A stretch of DNA of 64,000 nt, from the NCBI RefSeq assembly GCF_001185345.1, contig NZ_KQ236743.1, positions 322,372 to 386,371 on the forward strand, written 5' to 3'. The notes under the pieces are model-generated. The model searched no databases. It saw only the letters and a program-made list of their open reading frames with translations, and was not told the origin of the DNA. How positions within the stretch are numbered: the stretch's first letter is position 1; the number at the start of each line of letters is the position of its first letter. Source of the DNA: Dorea sp. D27 (GTDB taxonomy: Bacteria > Bacillota > Clostridia > Lachnospirales > Lachnospiraceae). The position numbers and the translations under genes are program-made. Below are positions 10,054 to 18,911 of this stretch, piece after piece.

Positions 10054-10156
10054 GCTGTCCAACTCCTTTTCGACATAATTTCAGATGTTTATAGTCTGAC
10101 AATTTGGCTTTCAACTAAGAATCTATCTGATATATGTAGTATAACATGTTTGGACA

Positions 10157-10768
10157 CTAATGTATAGAACGTATTACTTCAATTCTTGAAATTTTTCCTT
10201 CATGCATCTTGGCAACTCTGAGACCAAAATCCGAAAAGTACACGCATGCGCCGACGCCGGTCTCTATACTATACTCTTCAAACTTCTGTTCGATAACGCT
10301 GAGCAGGGTCTCGTTCTGTTCGTGAGGTATGCTGATGCCGAGAATCTTGTTTACCGTCTTCACTCTTGTGCTGGCACGGAAGACAATCTCGTCAGCCACG
10401 TCAAATTCGCAGAACAGGTATTTGCGGGTGGCAAAAAGCACCGCAATGGCACAGACGCCGATGAGGCTGCTCCAGATAGAAGAGTGGTCGATGATAATCT
10501 GCCTTGCGATGGCAAATAGCAGCACTTCAAATACAGTGTTGGGCGTATGGTAGTACATCATACGTATCAGCTCAACTCCGATGATCAGATTAAAACAAGT
10601 CTCGAGCAGATCGTCATAGTTCGGCCACACCTCAAGATTCGGTATGTGCACCATCGATACCGCCATACGCAGGCAGAGCAGGATGATGCCGAGCGCCAGC
10701 ATGACGGAGATAAAAAATTCCAGTGTTACAGCAAGTCGTTTTAAAAATTTAGCGACGTAATGCTTCAT
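10157..10768 (-). CDS. PsiE-like integral membrane protein with a soluble C-terminal domain
   Basis: A 203-aa protein with about four hydrophobic segments in the first 125 residues (near 15-37, 55-72, 78-92 and 98-115), then a soluble tail of about 75 residues. The membrane part resembles the PsiE family (phosphate-starvation-inducible E in enterobacteria), whose biochemical function is unknown. I recognise this only from overall layout and pattern, so the family call is moderate. It has a G-rich ribosome site (GGGGG) and is downstream of the PAP2 gene on the same strand. Confidence 0.55.
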   Translation of the reverse strand: MKHYVAKFLKRLAVTLEFFISVMLALGIILLCLRMAVSMVHIPNLEVWPNYDDLLETCFNLIIGVELIRMMYYHTPNTVFEVLLFAIARQIIIDHSSIWSSLIGVCAIAVLFATRKYLFCEFDVADEIVFRASTRVKTVNKILGISIPHEQNETLLSVIEQKFEEYSIETGVGACVYFSDFGLRVAKMHEGKISRIEVIRSIH

Positions 10769-10797
10769 ATGTTTCCCCCTTTAGGCCGGTTTTCATC

Positions 10798-10842
10798 GTA
10801 CGCAGAGCATACCGGACAGAGTCTCCTGTGCGGTATGCGTAC
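10798..10842. repeat. Interrupted inverted repeat between the PAP2 and PsiE-like genes
   Basis: GCATACCG (10807-10814) pairs with CGGTATGC (10831-10838), with an inner ACAG/CTGT pair and outer GTACGC/GCGTAC arms. No T run follows on either strand, so it may be a terminator lacking a U tract, or a regulatory hairpin. Confidence 0.45.
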
Positions 10843-10893
10843 AGTACAAGTATAAATTATCCCGGAGAATTTGCCAAGACCTAATAATTGGGA

Positions 10894-11787
10894 TTATGCC
10901 TGACGCCGGCCGAATCTGCTGAACAGATACGGATAGAGGACGAGTACCCATAAGACGAGCACAAAATACTCAGCCATTTTAACGAGGATGGAAGTCCCGA
11001 ATAGAAGGGAAAAGCCTTCCTTAATGACAAGCGCAAGCAGGAGCCCGGCGATGAGCTTCGCGGCCTGGCTGCTGAGATGGCCTGTGCGGGTGCTGAACTT
11101 AAGGCGGGTCCGCTCTATATAGTATCCGAGAGCGAATCCAAGGCCGGCTCCGGCGGCTTTGCAGCAGTCCGCCGCATATTTCATATCAATCGTGCCCCTG
11201 CTTTTCAATACAAGTGCATAGGCGGCAACGGCGATGGATATGGCTGCCAGCACACCTGCAATCATCTTCACATGCTGCGTTCCGTCCAGAAATAATCTTT
11301 GAAAATGCCAGATTATGCTGGAGACGGCTATGGATAGGAGCATGGACACGATGACATCCTTTGGCGTATGGACGCCCAGGTACATTCTGGAGAAGCCGAT
11401 CAGCATAAATGCAAGTACGCAGGATACTTTGACCCAGACTCTCTTTGCCTTAAGTGCAAGAGGGAAGAACAGACAGGTGGCTCCCTGCGTGTGCCCGCTC
11501 GGAAAAGAATATCCCGTGGCACCGGGGATGGCACTTTCCACGGCTTTGAACTGGGGATCGAGCACCCACGGCCTCGGAACGCGGAACGTGATTTTCAGGC
11601 TCTGAACGAGAAGGCCCGCCGTGAAGTAGGTGAAGCCGAGCATATAAGCAAAGCGCTTATCCGCGCACCAGTAAAGGGCGCAGATAACCGCTATGATGAT
11701 GATTTCCTGTCCAAAATAAGTGATAAACTGCATCAGCCTGTCGAGGAAGGGTGTCCGTATACCTTCCAGAAACGTTAAAAATGCCAT
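10894..11787 (-). CDS. PAP2-superfamily membrane phosphatase
   Basis: Integral membrane lipid phosphatase of the PAP2 family. All three active-site motifs are visible: KITFRVPRP (the K-x6-RP motif), SFPSGH, and SRMYLGVHTPKDV (the SR-x5-H-x3-D motif). Six or more hydrophobic segments are present across 297 aa. The substrate cannot be told from sequence; undecaprenyl pyrophosphate or phosphatidate are family options. Its start overlaps the typA stop in a TAATG arrangement, so translation of the two genes is probably coupled. Confidence 0.88.
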   Translation of the reverse strand: MAFLTFLEGIRTPFLDRLMQFITYFGQEIIIIAVICALYWCADKRFAYMLGFTYFTAGLLVQSLKITFRVPRPWVLDPQFKAVESAIPGATGYSFPSGHTQGATCLFFPLALKAKRVWVKVSCVLAFMLIGFSRMYLGVHTPKDVIVSMLLSIAVSSIIWHFQRLFLDGTQHVKMIAGVLAAISIAVAAYALVLKSRGTIDMKYAADCCKAAGAGLGFALGYYIERTRLKFSTRTGHLSSQAAKLIAGLLLALVIKEGFSLLFGTSILVKMAEYFVLVLWVLVLYPYLFSRFGRRQA

Positions 11788-13610
11788 TATTTTATTCCTC
11801 TTTTTCTCATTTTCGGATCTAAAATCTTCTTACGTATTCTGAGATTCTCAGGAGTGACCTCCAGAAGCTCATCGGTATCGATGAAGTCGAGGGCTTCCTC
11901 CAGGCTCAGAATCTTCGGCGATGTCAGACGAAGCGCTTCATCCGCTCCGGAAGAGCGGGTGTTGGTCAGATGCTTCATCCGGCAGACGTTAAGCTCGATG
12001 TCTTCCGCCTTGCCGTTCTGTCCGATGACCATACCGGAATATACCTTTTCACCGGGACCGATGAAGAGCGTCCCCCGCTCCTGGGCACTGTAAAGCCCGT
12101 AGGTGACGGATTCTCCTGTCTCGAACGCGATGAGCGAGCCCTGCTTTCTATACTGGATATCGCCTTTATACGGCGCATACCCGTCGAAGGACGTATTCAA
12201 TATGCCGTTGCCCTTCGTATCGGTAAGGAATTCGCCACGGTAGCCGATAAGGCCGCGTGCGGGGATGGAGAATTCCAGGCGGGTGTAGCCTCCGTTTGAC
12301 GTTCCCATGCCTCGCAGCTCCCCTTTCCTCTGGCCGAGCTTTTCGATGACGACGCCGGTAAATTCATCCGGTACATCAATATATGCGGCTTCCATCGGTT
12401 CTAATAACTTGCCGTTCTCCTCTTTTTTATACAGGACCTCCGCTTTGCTCACTGCAAACTCATAGCCCTCGCGGCGCATATTCTCGATAAGGACTGACAG
12501 GTGAAGCTCGCCGCGCCCGGATACCTTGAAGCTGTCCGTGCTGTCGGACTCTTCCACGCGAAGGCTTACATCCGTGTTCAGCTCTTTGTATAGCCTGTCT
12601 CTGAGATGGCGGGATGTCACGTACTTGCCTTCCTGGCCTGCAAATGGGCTGTCGTTTACGATAAACTGCATGGCGATAGTCGGTTCGGATATCTTCTGGA
12701 ATGGAATTGCCTGCGGATTATCCGGCGAACAGAGCGTGTCTCCGATCGATATGTTTGAGATGCCGGAGATAGCCACGATAGAGCCTATGGTAGCCTCTTT
12801 TACATCCACCTTGTCCAGCCCGTCAAACTCATATAGTTTGCTGATGCGTACCTTCTCTTTCCGTTCCGGGTCATGGGCATTGACGACGACCATGTCCTGG
12901 TTGACGCTGATTGTACCATTGTCTACTTTGCCGACTCCAATCCGTCCCACATACTCATTGTAGTCGATCGTGCTGATCAGCACCTGGGTATCTGCATCCG
13001 GATCACCTTCCGGTGCAGGAATATAGTCCAGTATCGTCTCGAAGAGGGGAAGCATGTTCTGCGGGCTGTCGTCCAGTTCTACGAGTGCATATCCCGCCTT
13101 GGCGGAAGCATAGACGAACGGACAGTCAAGCTGCTCGTCATCTGCGTCCAGGTCGATGAACAGCTCGAGCACTTCATCGATGACTTCCTCCGGGCGCGCC
13201 TCCGGACGGTCAATCTTATTGATACATACGATAACCGGAAGCTTTAATTCCAGCGCCTTTCTAAGTACGAACTTCGTCTGAGGCATGGCACCTTCGAAGG
13301 CGTCTACTACGAGGACGACACCATTTACCATCTTCAGCACACGTTCCACCTCGCCGCCGAAGTCGGCATGTCCGGGCGTGTCGATGATATTGATCTTCGT
13401 CCCTTTATAATAGACGGCGGTATTCTTTGAAAGGATGGTAATTCCACGTTCCCGCTCGATGTCATTCGAGTCCATGACACGCTCTTCTACTTCCTGATTT
13501 TCCCGGAACACACCACTTTGTTTCAGCAACTCATCTACCAGAGTTGTCTTGCCATGATCGACATGGGCGATAATGGCTATATTACGTACATCTTCTCGTT
13601 TTGTCTTCAT
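11787..13610 (-). CDS. typA: Translational GTPase TypA/BipA
   Basis: Ribosome-associated GTPase linked to stress adaptation and late 50S assembly. The G domain shows [27 protein letters not shown] and [10 protein letters not shown]. It lacks EF-G domain IV and carries the TypA-specific C-terminal domain. At 607 aa it is the standard length. The stop codon overlaps the PAP2 start by one base, so it heads a two-gene unit. AAGGGA precedes the ATG at 13610. Confidence 0.97.
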   Translation of the reverse strand: MKTKREDVRNIAIIAHVDHGKTTLVDELLKQSGVFRENQEVEERVMDSNDIERERGITILSKNTAVYYKGTKINIIDTPGHADFGGEVERVLKMVNGVVLVVDAFEGAMPQTKFVLRKALELKLPVIVCINKIDRPEARPEEVIDEVLELFIDLDADDEQLDCPFVYASAKAGYALVELDDSPQNMLPLFETILDYIPAPEGDPDADTQVLISTIDYNEYVGRIGVGKVDNGTISVNQDMVVVNAHDPERKEKVRISKLYEFDGLDKVDVKEATIGSIVAISGISNISIGDTLCSPDNPQAIPFQKISEPTIAMQFIVNDSPFAGQEGKYVTSRHLRDRLYKELNTDVSLRVEESDSTDSFKVSGRGELHLSVLIENMRREGYEFAVSKAEVLYKKEENGKLLEPMEAAYIDVPDEFTGVVIEKLGQRKGELRGMGTSNGGYTRLEFSIPARGLIGYRGEFLTDTKGNGILNTSFDGYAPYKGDIQYRKQGSLIAFETGESVTYGLYSAQERGTLFIGPGEKVYSGMVIGQNGKAEDIELNVCRMKHLTNTRSSGADEALRLTSPKILSLEEALDFIDTDELLEVTPENLRIRKKILDPKMRKRGIK

Positions 13611-13647
13611 AAATAATTCCCTTTTCCTATACGATTTCTACCTATTT

Positions 13648-13653
13648 ATTATA
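13648..13653 (-). promoter_or_regulatory. Possible -10 box for typA
   Basis: TATAAT on the reverse strand, about 40 bases upstream of typA in an AT-rich divergent region. No convincing -35 box is visible. Confidence 0.35.
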
Positions 13654-13821
13654 TACAACTTTATTAGTTTACCACATTTTGAAGAATTTACAAGTACTCA
13701 ATCACTTATAGAAAGAATCAATAATCATAAAAAATAAAAAATAGTTCTAAATCAGAATCTCTCTTCATAGACTAAATAGTGACCGTGAAATACGATTCAG
13801 AGGAAGGGAGATTGTAAAATT

Positions 13822-14451
13822 ATGTCAGATAAGATTATTGAAAACAACCAGGTAACTATTATGGGAGAGGTAGCAGGAGGATTCACATTCAGCCATGAAG
13901 TATTCGGTGAAGGATTCTACATGGTGGATGTGCTCGTAAAGCGCCTCAGCAACTCGGAGGACCGGATTCCGCTCATGATATCAGAACGTCTCATCGACGT
14001 GACCCAGGACTATACCGGGGAATTTGTCATGGCAAGCGGACAGTTCCGCTCTTATAACAGACACGATGAACAAAAGAACAGGCTTGTGCTATCCGTATTC
14101 GTAAGAGAAGTGTCTTTTATAGAGGAAGAACTGGACGGTGCGAAGACGAACAGCATCTTCCTGGATGGTTACATATGTAAGCTGCCGGTGTACAGAAAGA
14201 CTCCGCTTGGAAGAGAGATCGCAGACCTCCTGCTGGCGGTGAACAGGCCGTACGGCAAGTCAGATTACATACCATGCATATGCTGGGGCAGGAATGCCAG
14301 GTTCGCGTCTACTTTTGAGGTGGGAGAGCACGTGCAGGTCAACGGCAGGATCCAGAGCAGGGAATATGTGAAAAAGCTTTCTGAGACAGAGACTCAGAAA
14401 CGCATCGCCTACGAGGTGTCGGTCAGCAAATTAGAATGTGTAGACGAATAG
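13822..14451 (+). CDS. Single-stranded DNA-binding-like protein with two OB-fold halves
   Basis: A 209-aa protein. The C-terminal half (about 108-209) looks like SSB/PriB: NSIFLDGYICKLPVYRKTPL, then IPCICWGRNA and a GEHVQVNGRIQSREY strand-turn. The N-terminal half (about 7-105) repeats the same plan (VTIMGEV, FYMVDVLVKRLS, FVMASGQFRSYN), suggesting a second OB fold. It ends LECVDE and lacks the acidic DDDIPF tip that recruits partners in classical SSB, so it is probably not the replicative SSB. It sits between typA and dapA with its own GGGAG ribosome site. Confidence 0.7.
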   Translation: MSDKIIENNQVTIMGEVAGGFTFSHEVFGEGFYMVDVLVKRLSNSEDRIPLMISERLIDVTQDYTGEFVMASGQFRSYNRHDEQKNRLVLSVFVREVSFIEEELDGAKTNSIFLDGYICKLPVYRKTPLGREIADLLLAVNRPYGKSDYIPCICWGRNARFASTFEVGEHVQVNGRIQSREYVKKLSETETQKRIAYEVSVSKLECVDE

Positions 14452-14480
14452 GAGCATTCAAGCCGGACAAGAGACTTTCA

Positions 14481-14509
14481 TTGACATATTTTAGTATTAA
14501 TGATAAAAT
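14481..14509 (+). promoter_or_regulatory. Promoter of dapA
   Basis: Perfect TTGACA (14481-14486), 17-base spacer and TAAAAT (14504-14509), about 50 bases before the dapA start. Confidence 0.8.
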
Positions 14510-14557
14510 TTTTATGAATCTTAATAATACATATTGGTGAAGGTCAGGAGGTTTAAT

Positions 14558-15454
14558 ATGGCTATATTTAAAGGTGCCGGGGTGGCGGTTGTCACACCGT
14601 TCAATGAAGACGGAAGCATCAATTATGATAGACTGGATGAGTTAATTGACTATCACTGTAACAACGGTACAGATAGTATTATAATATGTGGTACTACCGG
14701 GGAATCAGCCACGATGACAGAGGAAGAGCATCTGGAGTGCGTGAAGTTCGCGATAGAACGCACAAAGGGCAGGATTCCGGTCATTGCGGGGACGGGCTCC
14801 AACTGTACGAGGACAGCGGTAGATATGTCAAAAGATGCAGCCTGTTATGGGGCGGACGGCCTGCTTCTTGTGACGCCTTATTACAACAAGGCTACGCAGG
14901 CGGGGCTTATCGCTCATTACAAGGCAGTTGCGGAGGCTGTATCGGGGACACCGATTATTATGTACAGCGTTGCCAGCAGGACGGGATGCAATATCGAGCC
15001 GGCCACAGTGGCAGCATTAGTGAAAGAGACAGATAACATCGTGGGCATTAAAGAAGCGTCGGGAAACATATCTCAGATTGCCAAGATCATGTGTGCAACA
15101 GACGGCAACATCGACCTGTATTCCGGCAATGACGACCAGATCGTGCCGCTCATGTCACTGGGGGGGATAGGTGTCATCTCGGTACTGTCCAATATCGCCC
15201 CACAGCAGACACACGATATCTGTGAGAGATATTTAAGCGGGGACGTTCAGGAAAGCGCGAGGCTTCAGCTGAAAGCAATTCCGCTTGCCGCCGAGCTGTT
15301 CAGCGAAGTGAACCCGATTCCGGTGAAGCGGGCGATGAAGCTTATGGGAATGGACTGCGGTCCGGTCCGTATGCCGCTCACGGAGCTTACGCCAGAACAC
15401 GAGAAGACGCTGGCACAGGCGATGAAGGATTATGGAATCAAAGTAGTTCAGTAA
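14558..15454 (+). CDS. dapA: 4-hydroxy-tetrahydrodipicolinate synthase
   Basis: First committed enzyme of lysine/diaminopimelate synthesis; it condenses pyruvate with aspartate semialdehyde. The (beta/alpha)8 barrel shows GTTGESATM, the catalytic tyrosine region IIMYSVASRTG, and the Schiff-base lysine in GIKEASGN. I chose the ATG at 14558 (298 aa, MAIFKGAGVAVVTPF), with AGGAGG 6 bases upstream; a TTG at 14534 is in frame but poorly supported. dapB follows, separated by a perfect hairpin terminator that may control the ratio of the two. Confidence 0.96.
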   Translation: MAIFKGAGVAVVTPFNEDGSINYDRLDELIDYHCNNGTDSIIICGTTGESATMTEEEHLECVKFAIERTKGRIPVIAGTGSNCTRTAVDMSKDAACYGADGLLLVTPYYNKATQAGLIAHYKAVAEAVSGTPIIMYSVASRTGCNIEPATVAALVKETDNIVGIKEASGNISQIAKIMCATDGNIDLYSGNDDQIVPLMSLGGIGVISVLSNIAPQQTHDICERYLSGDVQESARLQLKAIPLAAELFSEVNPIPVKRAMKLMGMDCGPVRMPLTELTPEHEKTLAQAMKDYGIKVVQ

Positions 15455-15476
15455 ACATAGATAGTAAATGAATGTG

Positions 15477-15527
15477 AAAAGGATATCATATGTTGAGTTT
15501 GCATGACAGATATGATATCCTTTTTTT
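15477..15527 (+). terminator. Perfect hairpin with T run between dapA and dapB
   Basis: Arms 15477-15491 and 15510-15524 pair without mismatch over 15 bp around an 18-base loop, ending in seven T residues. It looks like a full intrinsic terminator lying only 26 bases before the dapB start. Confidence 0.88.
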
Positions 15528-15552
15528 AATAGTAAGTAAAGGAGATTATAAG

Positions 15553-16311
15553 ATGGTCAGAGCGATAATGCACGGGTGCAACGGCAGGATGGGCCAGGTG
15601 ATTACAGGACTTGTCCGTGAAGATGAAGGGATTGAAATTGTTGCGGGAATTGATGCATATACCGGGAGGGAAAATGCGTATCCTGTATTCGAGAGCATAG
15701 ATAGCTGCGATGTGGAGGCAGATGTGGTCATCGACTTTTCCAACGCAGGGGCGACGGACGCGCTGCTTGACTACTGCACCGGCCGGAAGGTGCCGGTCGT
15801 GCTCTGTACGACAGGGCTGTCCCAAGAACAGCTTGCGAAGGTGGAAGAAGCGTCTAAGAAGGTAGCGGTGCTCAAATCCGCCAACATGTCTCTGGGCATC
15901 AACCTGCTTCTGAAGCTCGTAAAGGATGCGGCAAAGGTTCTTGCAGGCGCCGGTTTTGACGTAGAACTGGTGGAGCGGCACCACAACCAGAAGGTTGACG
16001 CTCCGAGTGGGACAGCCATAGCGCTTGCTGATTCTATCAATGAGGCGATGGACGATACGTATACATATGTATACGACAGAAGCCAGGTGCGTAAGAAGAG
16101 AGAGAAGAACGAACTTGGGATTTCGGCAGTGAGGGGTGGTTCGATAGTAGGTGACCACGAGATTATCTTTGCCGGCGCAGATGAGGTCGTAGAGTTCAGA
16201 CATACGGCATACTCCAAAACCATATTTGGCAAAGGCGCGGTAGAAGCCGCCAAGTACCTGGCAGGGAAGCCGGCGGGCCGGTACGATATGTCGGACGTAG
16301 TTGTGCTGTAA
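15553..16311 (+). CDS. dapB: 4-hydroxy-tetrahydrodipicolinate reductase
   Basis: NAD(P)H-dependent second step after DapA. The N-terminal Rossmann motif GCNGRMGQ and the catalytic block ERHHNQKVDAPSGTA are present. I chose the ATG at 15553 (252 aa), which has AAAGGAG just upstream; an upstream ATG at 15490 lies inside the terminator hairpin and would add 21 unrelated residues. fbp follows 17 bases after the stop and is probably co-transcribed. Confidence 0.96.
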   Translation: MVRAIMHGCNGRMGQVITGLVREDEGIEIVAGIDAYTGRENAYPVFESIDSCDVEADVVIDFSNAGATDALLDYCTGRKVPVVLCTTGLSQEQLAKVEEASKKVAVLKSANMSLGINLLLKLVKDAAKVLAGAGFDVELVERHHNQKVDAPSGTAIALADSINEAMDDTYTYVYDRSQVRKKREKNELGISAVRGGSIVGDHEIIFAGADEVVEFRHTAYSKTIFGKGAVEAAKYLAGKPAGRYDMSDVVVL

Positions 16312-16328
16312 GGCAGACGGGAGGCGTT

Positions 16329-18281
16329 ATGAAAGAGTTAGAAGAAAGGTATCTGGAAAGGCTTTCGGAACTTTATCCAACCATTGCAAAAGCGTCGACG
16401 GAAATTATCAACCTGCAGGCTATCTTGAATCTTCCGAAGGGGACGGAGCATTTTCTGACGGATATCCACGGGGAATATGAGGCGTTTTCCCATGTGCTTA
16501 AGAACGGCTCTGGTTCCGTGCGCCGCAAAATTGATGATGTGTTCGGGAATACCATGAGTAGCAGAGATAAGCAGTCTTTTGCTACTCTTATTTATTACCC
16601 CGCAGAAAAGATGGAGCGGGTTAAAAAGGAAGAGAGCAACATGGAGGACTGGTACCGGATTACGCTGTACCGTCTCATCGAAGTGTGCAAGCGGGCTGCC
16701 AGCAAGTATACACGTTCCAAGGTGCGCAAAGCGCTGCCTCAGGATTTTGCCTATGTCATTGAGGAGCTGATTACGGAGAAGGCGGAAGTGACGGACAAGG
16801 AATCTTATTACAATGCAATTGTAAATACGATTATCAGGACGGGCAGGGCCGAGAAGTTTATCGTTGCCATGAGCGAGCTGATACAGAGGCTAACCGTGGA
16901 TCATCTGCATATCGTCGGGGACATCTATGACCGGGGCCCGGGTCCGCATATCATCATGGACAAACTGATGGACCACCATTCGGTCGACATCCAGTGGGGC
17001 AACCATGACGTGCTCTGGATGGGGGCGGCGGCAGGTCAGAGAGGATGCATAGCAAATGTAATCCGCATCTGTGCGAGGTACGGCAATCTGGATATATTGG
17101 AAGACGGATATGGAATCAATCTTCTGCCGCTGGCCACATTTGCCCTGAACACATATGAGGACGATGCGTGCGAGTGCTTTAAGCTGAAAGGGGAGCCGAA
17201 TTATAACCCGAACGAGCTGCTGATGGATATCAAGATGCACAAGGCGATATCTATCATCCAGTTCAAGGTAGAAGGACAGATCGTGAAAAAAAATCCGGGA
17301 TTCAAGATGGAGGACAGGAACCTTCTGCATCATATCGACTATGATAAGGGAACGATAGAGATAGAAGGCAAGACTTATGAAATGCTCGATAAAAACTTCC
17401 CGACCATCGACCCGAAGCGGCCATATGCGCTGACGAAGGAAGAGGAAGATATCATGGAACGGCTTGAACAGGCGTTCCTGCACTGCGAAAAGCTGCAGCG
17501 GCACATGCGGTTCCTGCTGAACAAAGGCAGCCTTTATAAAGTGTATAACAACAATCTGCTGTACCATGGCTGCGTACCGCTGAACGAAGACGGCACGCCA
17601 AAGCCGGTCCGTATCTTTGGAAGGTCATACAAGGGCAGAAGCCTGTATGAAGTGCTGGAGAGTTATGTGAGAAAAGGGTTCTACGCGCTGGACGAAAAAG
17701 AAAAAGAGCGGGGCAGGGATATCATGTGGTATATCTGGCTGCACGAGAATTCCCCGCTGTTCGGCAAGGATAAGATGGCAACCTTCGAGCGGTATTTCCT
17801 GGCAGACAAGGAGACGCATAGGGAGAAAAAGAATCCGTATTATTCGATGCTGCAGGATGAGAAAGTGGTAGACCGGATACTGGCAGAGTTCGGCCTCCCT
17901 CCGGAAGGCACGCATATCATCAACGGTCATGTGCCCGTTAAGTCAAAGGACGGAGAGAACCCGGTAAAATGCGGGGGAAAAGTACTTGTCATAGACGGAG
18001 GGTTTTCCAGAGCCTATCAGAAGGAGACCGGAATAGCCGGATACACGCTGATCTACAACTCATATGGCTTGATTCTCGTGGCCCATGAGCCGTTTGAGTC
18101 CACGGACGCGGCGATTGAAAAAGAAAGCGACATCCATTCGGACAGTACGATTGTCAAAAGAGTCGTACAGCGCAAGATTGTCGGCGACACCGATGTAGGC
18201 AAGGAGCTGAAAGAACAGATAGCGGATCTGGAAGTGCTGCTGGAGGCATACAGAAGCGGCCGCATCGCTGAAAGAATGTAA
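16329..18281 (+). CDS. fbp: Fructose-1,6-bisphosphatase, class III (Firmicute type)
   Basis: Gluconeogenic phosphatase of 650 aa, unrelated in sequence to class I/II enzymes. Metallophosphoesterase motifs are visible: TDIHGEYEAF, VGDIYDRGPG, and IQWGNHDVLWMG, with a later INGHVPVK histidine. Length and N-terminus (ELEERYLERLSELYPT) match the Bacillus Fbp family. GGGAGG precedes the ATG. Its position behind dapAB is probably just operon packing. Confidence 0.95.
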   Translation: MKELEERYLERLSELYPTIAKASTEIINLQAILNLPKGTEHFLTDIHGEYEAFSHVLKNGSGSVRRKIDDVFGNTMSSRDKQSFATLIYYPAEKMERVKKEESNMEDWYRITLYRLIEVCKRAASKYTRSKVRKALPQDFAYVIEELITEKAEVTDKESYYNAIVNTIIRTGRAEKFIVAMSELIQRLTVDHLHIVGDIYDRGPGPHIIMDKLMDHHSVDIQWGNHDVLWMGAAAGQRGCIANVIRICARYGNLDILEDGYGINLLPLATFALNTYEDDACECFKLKGEPNYNPNELLMDIKMHKAISIIQFKVEGQIVKKNPGFKMEDRNLLHHIDYDKGTIEIEGKTYEMLDKNFPTIDPKRPYALTKEEEDIMERLEQAFLHCEKLQRHMRFLLNKGSLYKVYNNNLLYHGCVPLNEDGTPKPVRIFGRSYKGRSLYEVLESYVRKGFYALDEKEKERGRDIMWYIWLHENSPLFGKDKMATFERYFLADKETHREKKNPYYSMLQDEKVVDRILAEFGLPPEGTHIINGHVPVKSKDGENPVKCGGKVLVIDGGFSRAYQKETGIAGYTLIYNSYGLILVAHEPFESTDAAIEKESDIHSDSTIVKRVVQRKIVGDTDVGKELKEQIADLEVLLEAYRSGRIAERM

Positions 18282-18387
18282 AAAAATCCCATCTGCCCTG
18301 ATGCATATATTTCTATGAACTGCAAATATTACTAGCAACAAGTAATACTTGATTTAATATGAATATACATGAAAGGGAGATTATAAC

Positions 18388-18741
18388 ATGAAACAGTTCA
18401 AGAAATTATTCGTTATGCTTATGTGCGTAGGCGTAATCATGGGTGTAACAGCATGCGGGAGCGATAAAGACGCGGCAGATAACGGAGCTACTAACAACTC
18501 TACGACAGAAAACAATACAGGTGACGCCAATGACACGAACACGAATGACGCGACAGACGGAACTCGTGATGAAGGCGTTGCAGACGAAATCGGAGACGAC
18601 GTAAAAGATGGCGCGGACGATATCGTGGACGGTCTGGACGGTGACGATGACCGTGACAAGAACACGACAGATAAGAACGCCAACGATAAAGATGTAAAAG
18701 GTAACGCGTCAGAGAACAAAGCAGACGACAGCGGCAAGTAA
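18388..18741 (+). CDS. Small Asp/Asn/Thr-rich lipoprotein of unknown function
   Basis: A 117-aa precursor with a type II signal peptide: KQFKK, a hydrophobic core and the lipobox VTAC (Cys near residue 23). The mature part is low-complexity, rich in D, N, T, G and K, with no aromatic residues, and is probably disordered outside the membrane. AAGGGAG precedes the ATG. No family recognised. Confidence 0.75.
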   Translation: MKQFKKLFVMLMCVGVIMGVTACGSDKDAADNGATNNSTTENNTGDANDTNTNDATDGTRDEGVADEIGDDVKDGADDIVDGLDGDDDRDKNTTDKNANDKDVKGNASENKADDSGK

Positions 18742-18760
18742 GAAGCTGTATACCAATATG

Positions 18761-18808
18761 ATATGCCAGGGGCGGACCGCCGAAGAGGGGGTCCGCCCCT
18801 GGCGTATA
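18761..18808 (+). terminator. GC-rich hairpin after the small lipoprotein gene
   Basis: A perfect 14-bp stem (18765-18778 with 18790-18803), extended by an AT-rich flank, encloses an 11-base loop. It lacks a clear T run, so it may terminate weakly or act as a 3' mRNA stabiliser. Confidence 0.55.
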
Positions 18809-18845
18809 TATAGGGACAGGCGAAGCGCCGAATCGGTAAAAAACT

Positions 18846-18873
18846 TTGTTTCCGCCGTGAATTATGATATAAT
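18846..18873 (+). promoter_or_regulatory. Promoter of the ior-paaK cluster
   Basis: TTGTTT (18846-18851), 16-base spacer, perfect TATAAT (18868-18873), about 38 bases before iorA. Confidence 0.65.
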
Positions 18874-18911
18874 TAAAAATTATAAATACATACCAAAGGA
18901 GATACATAATA

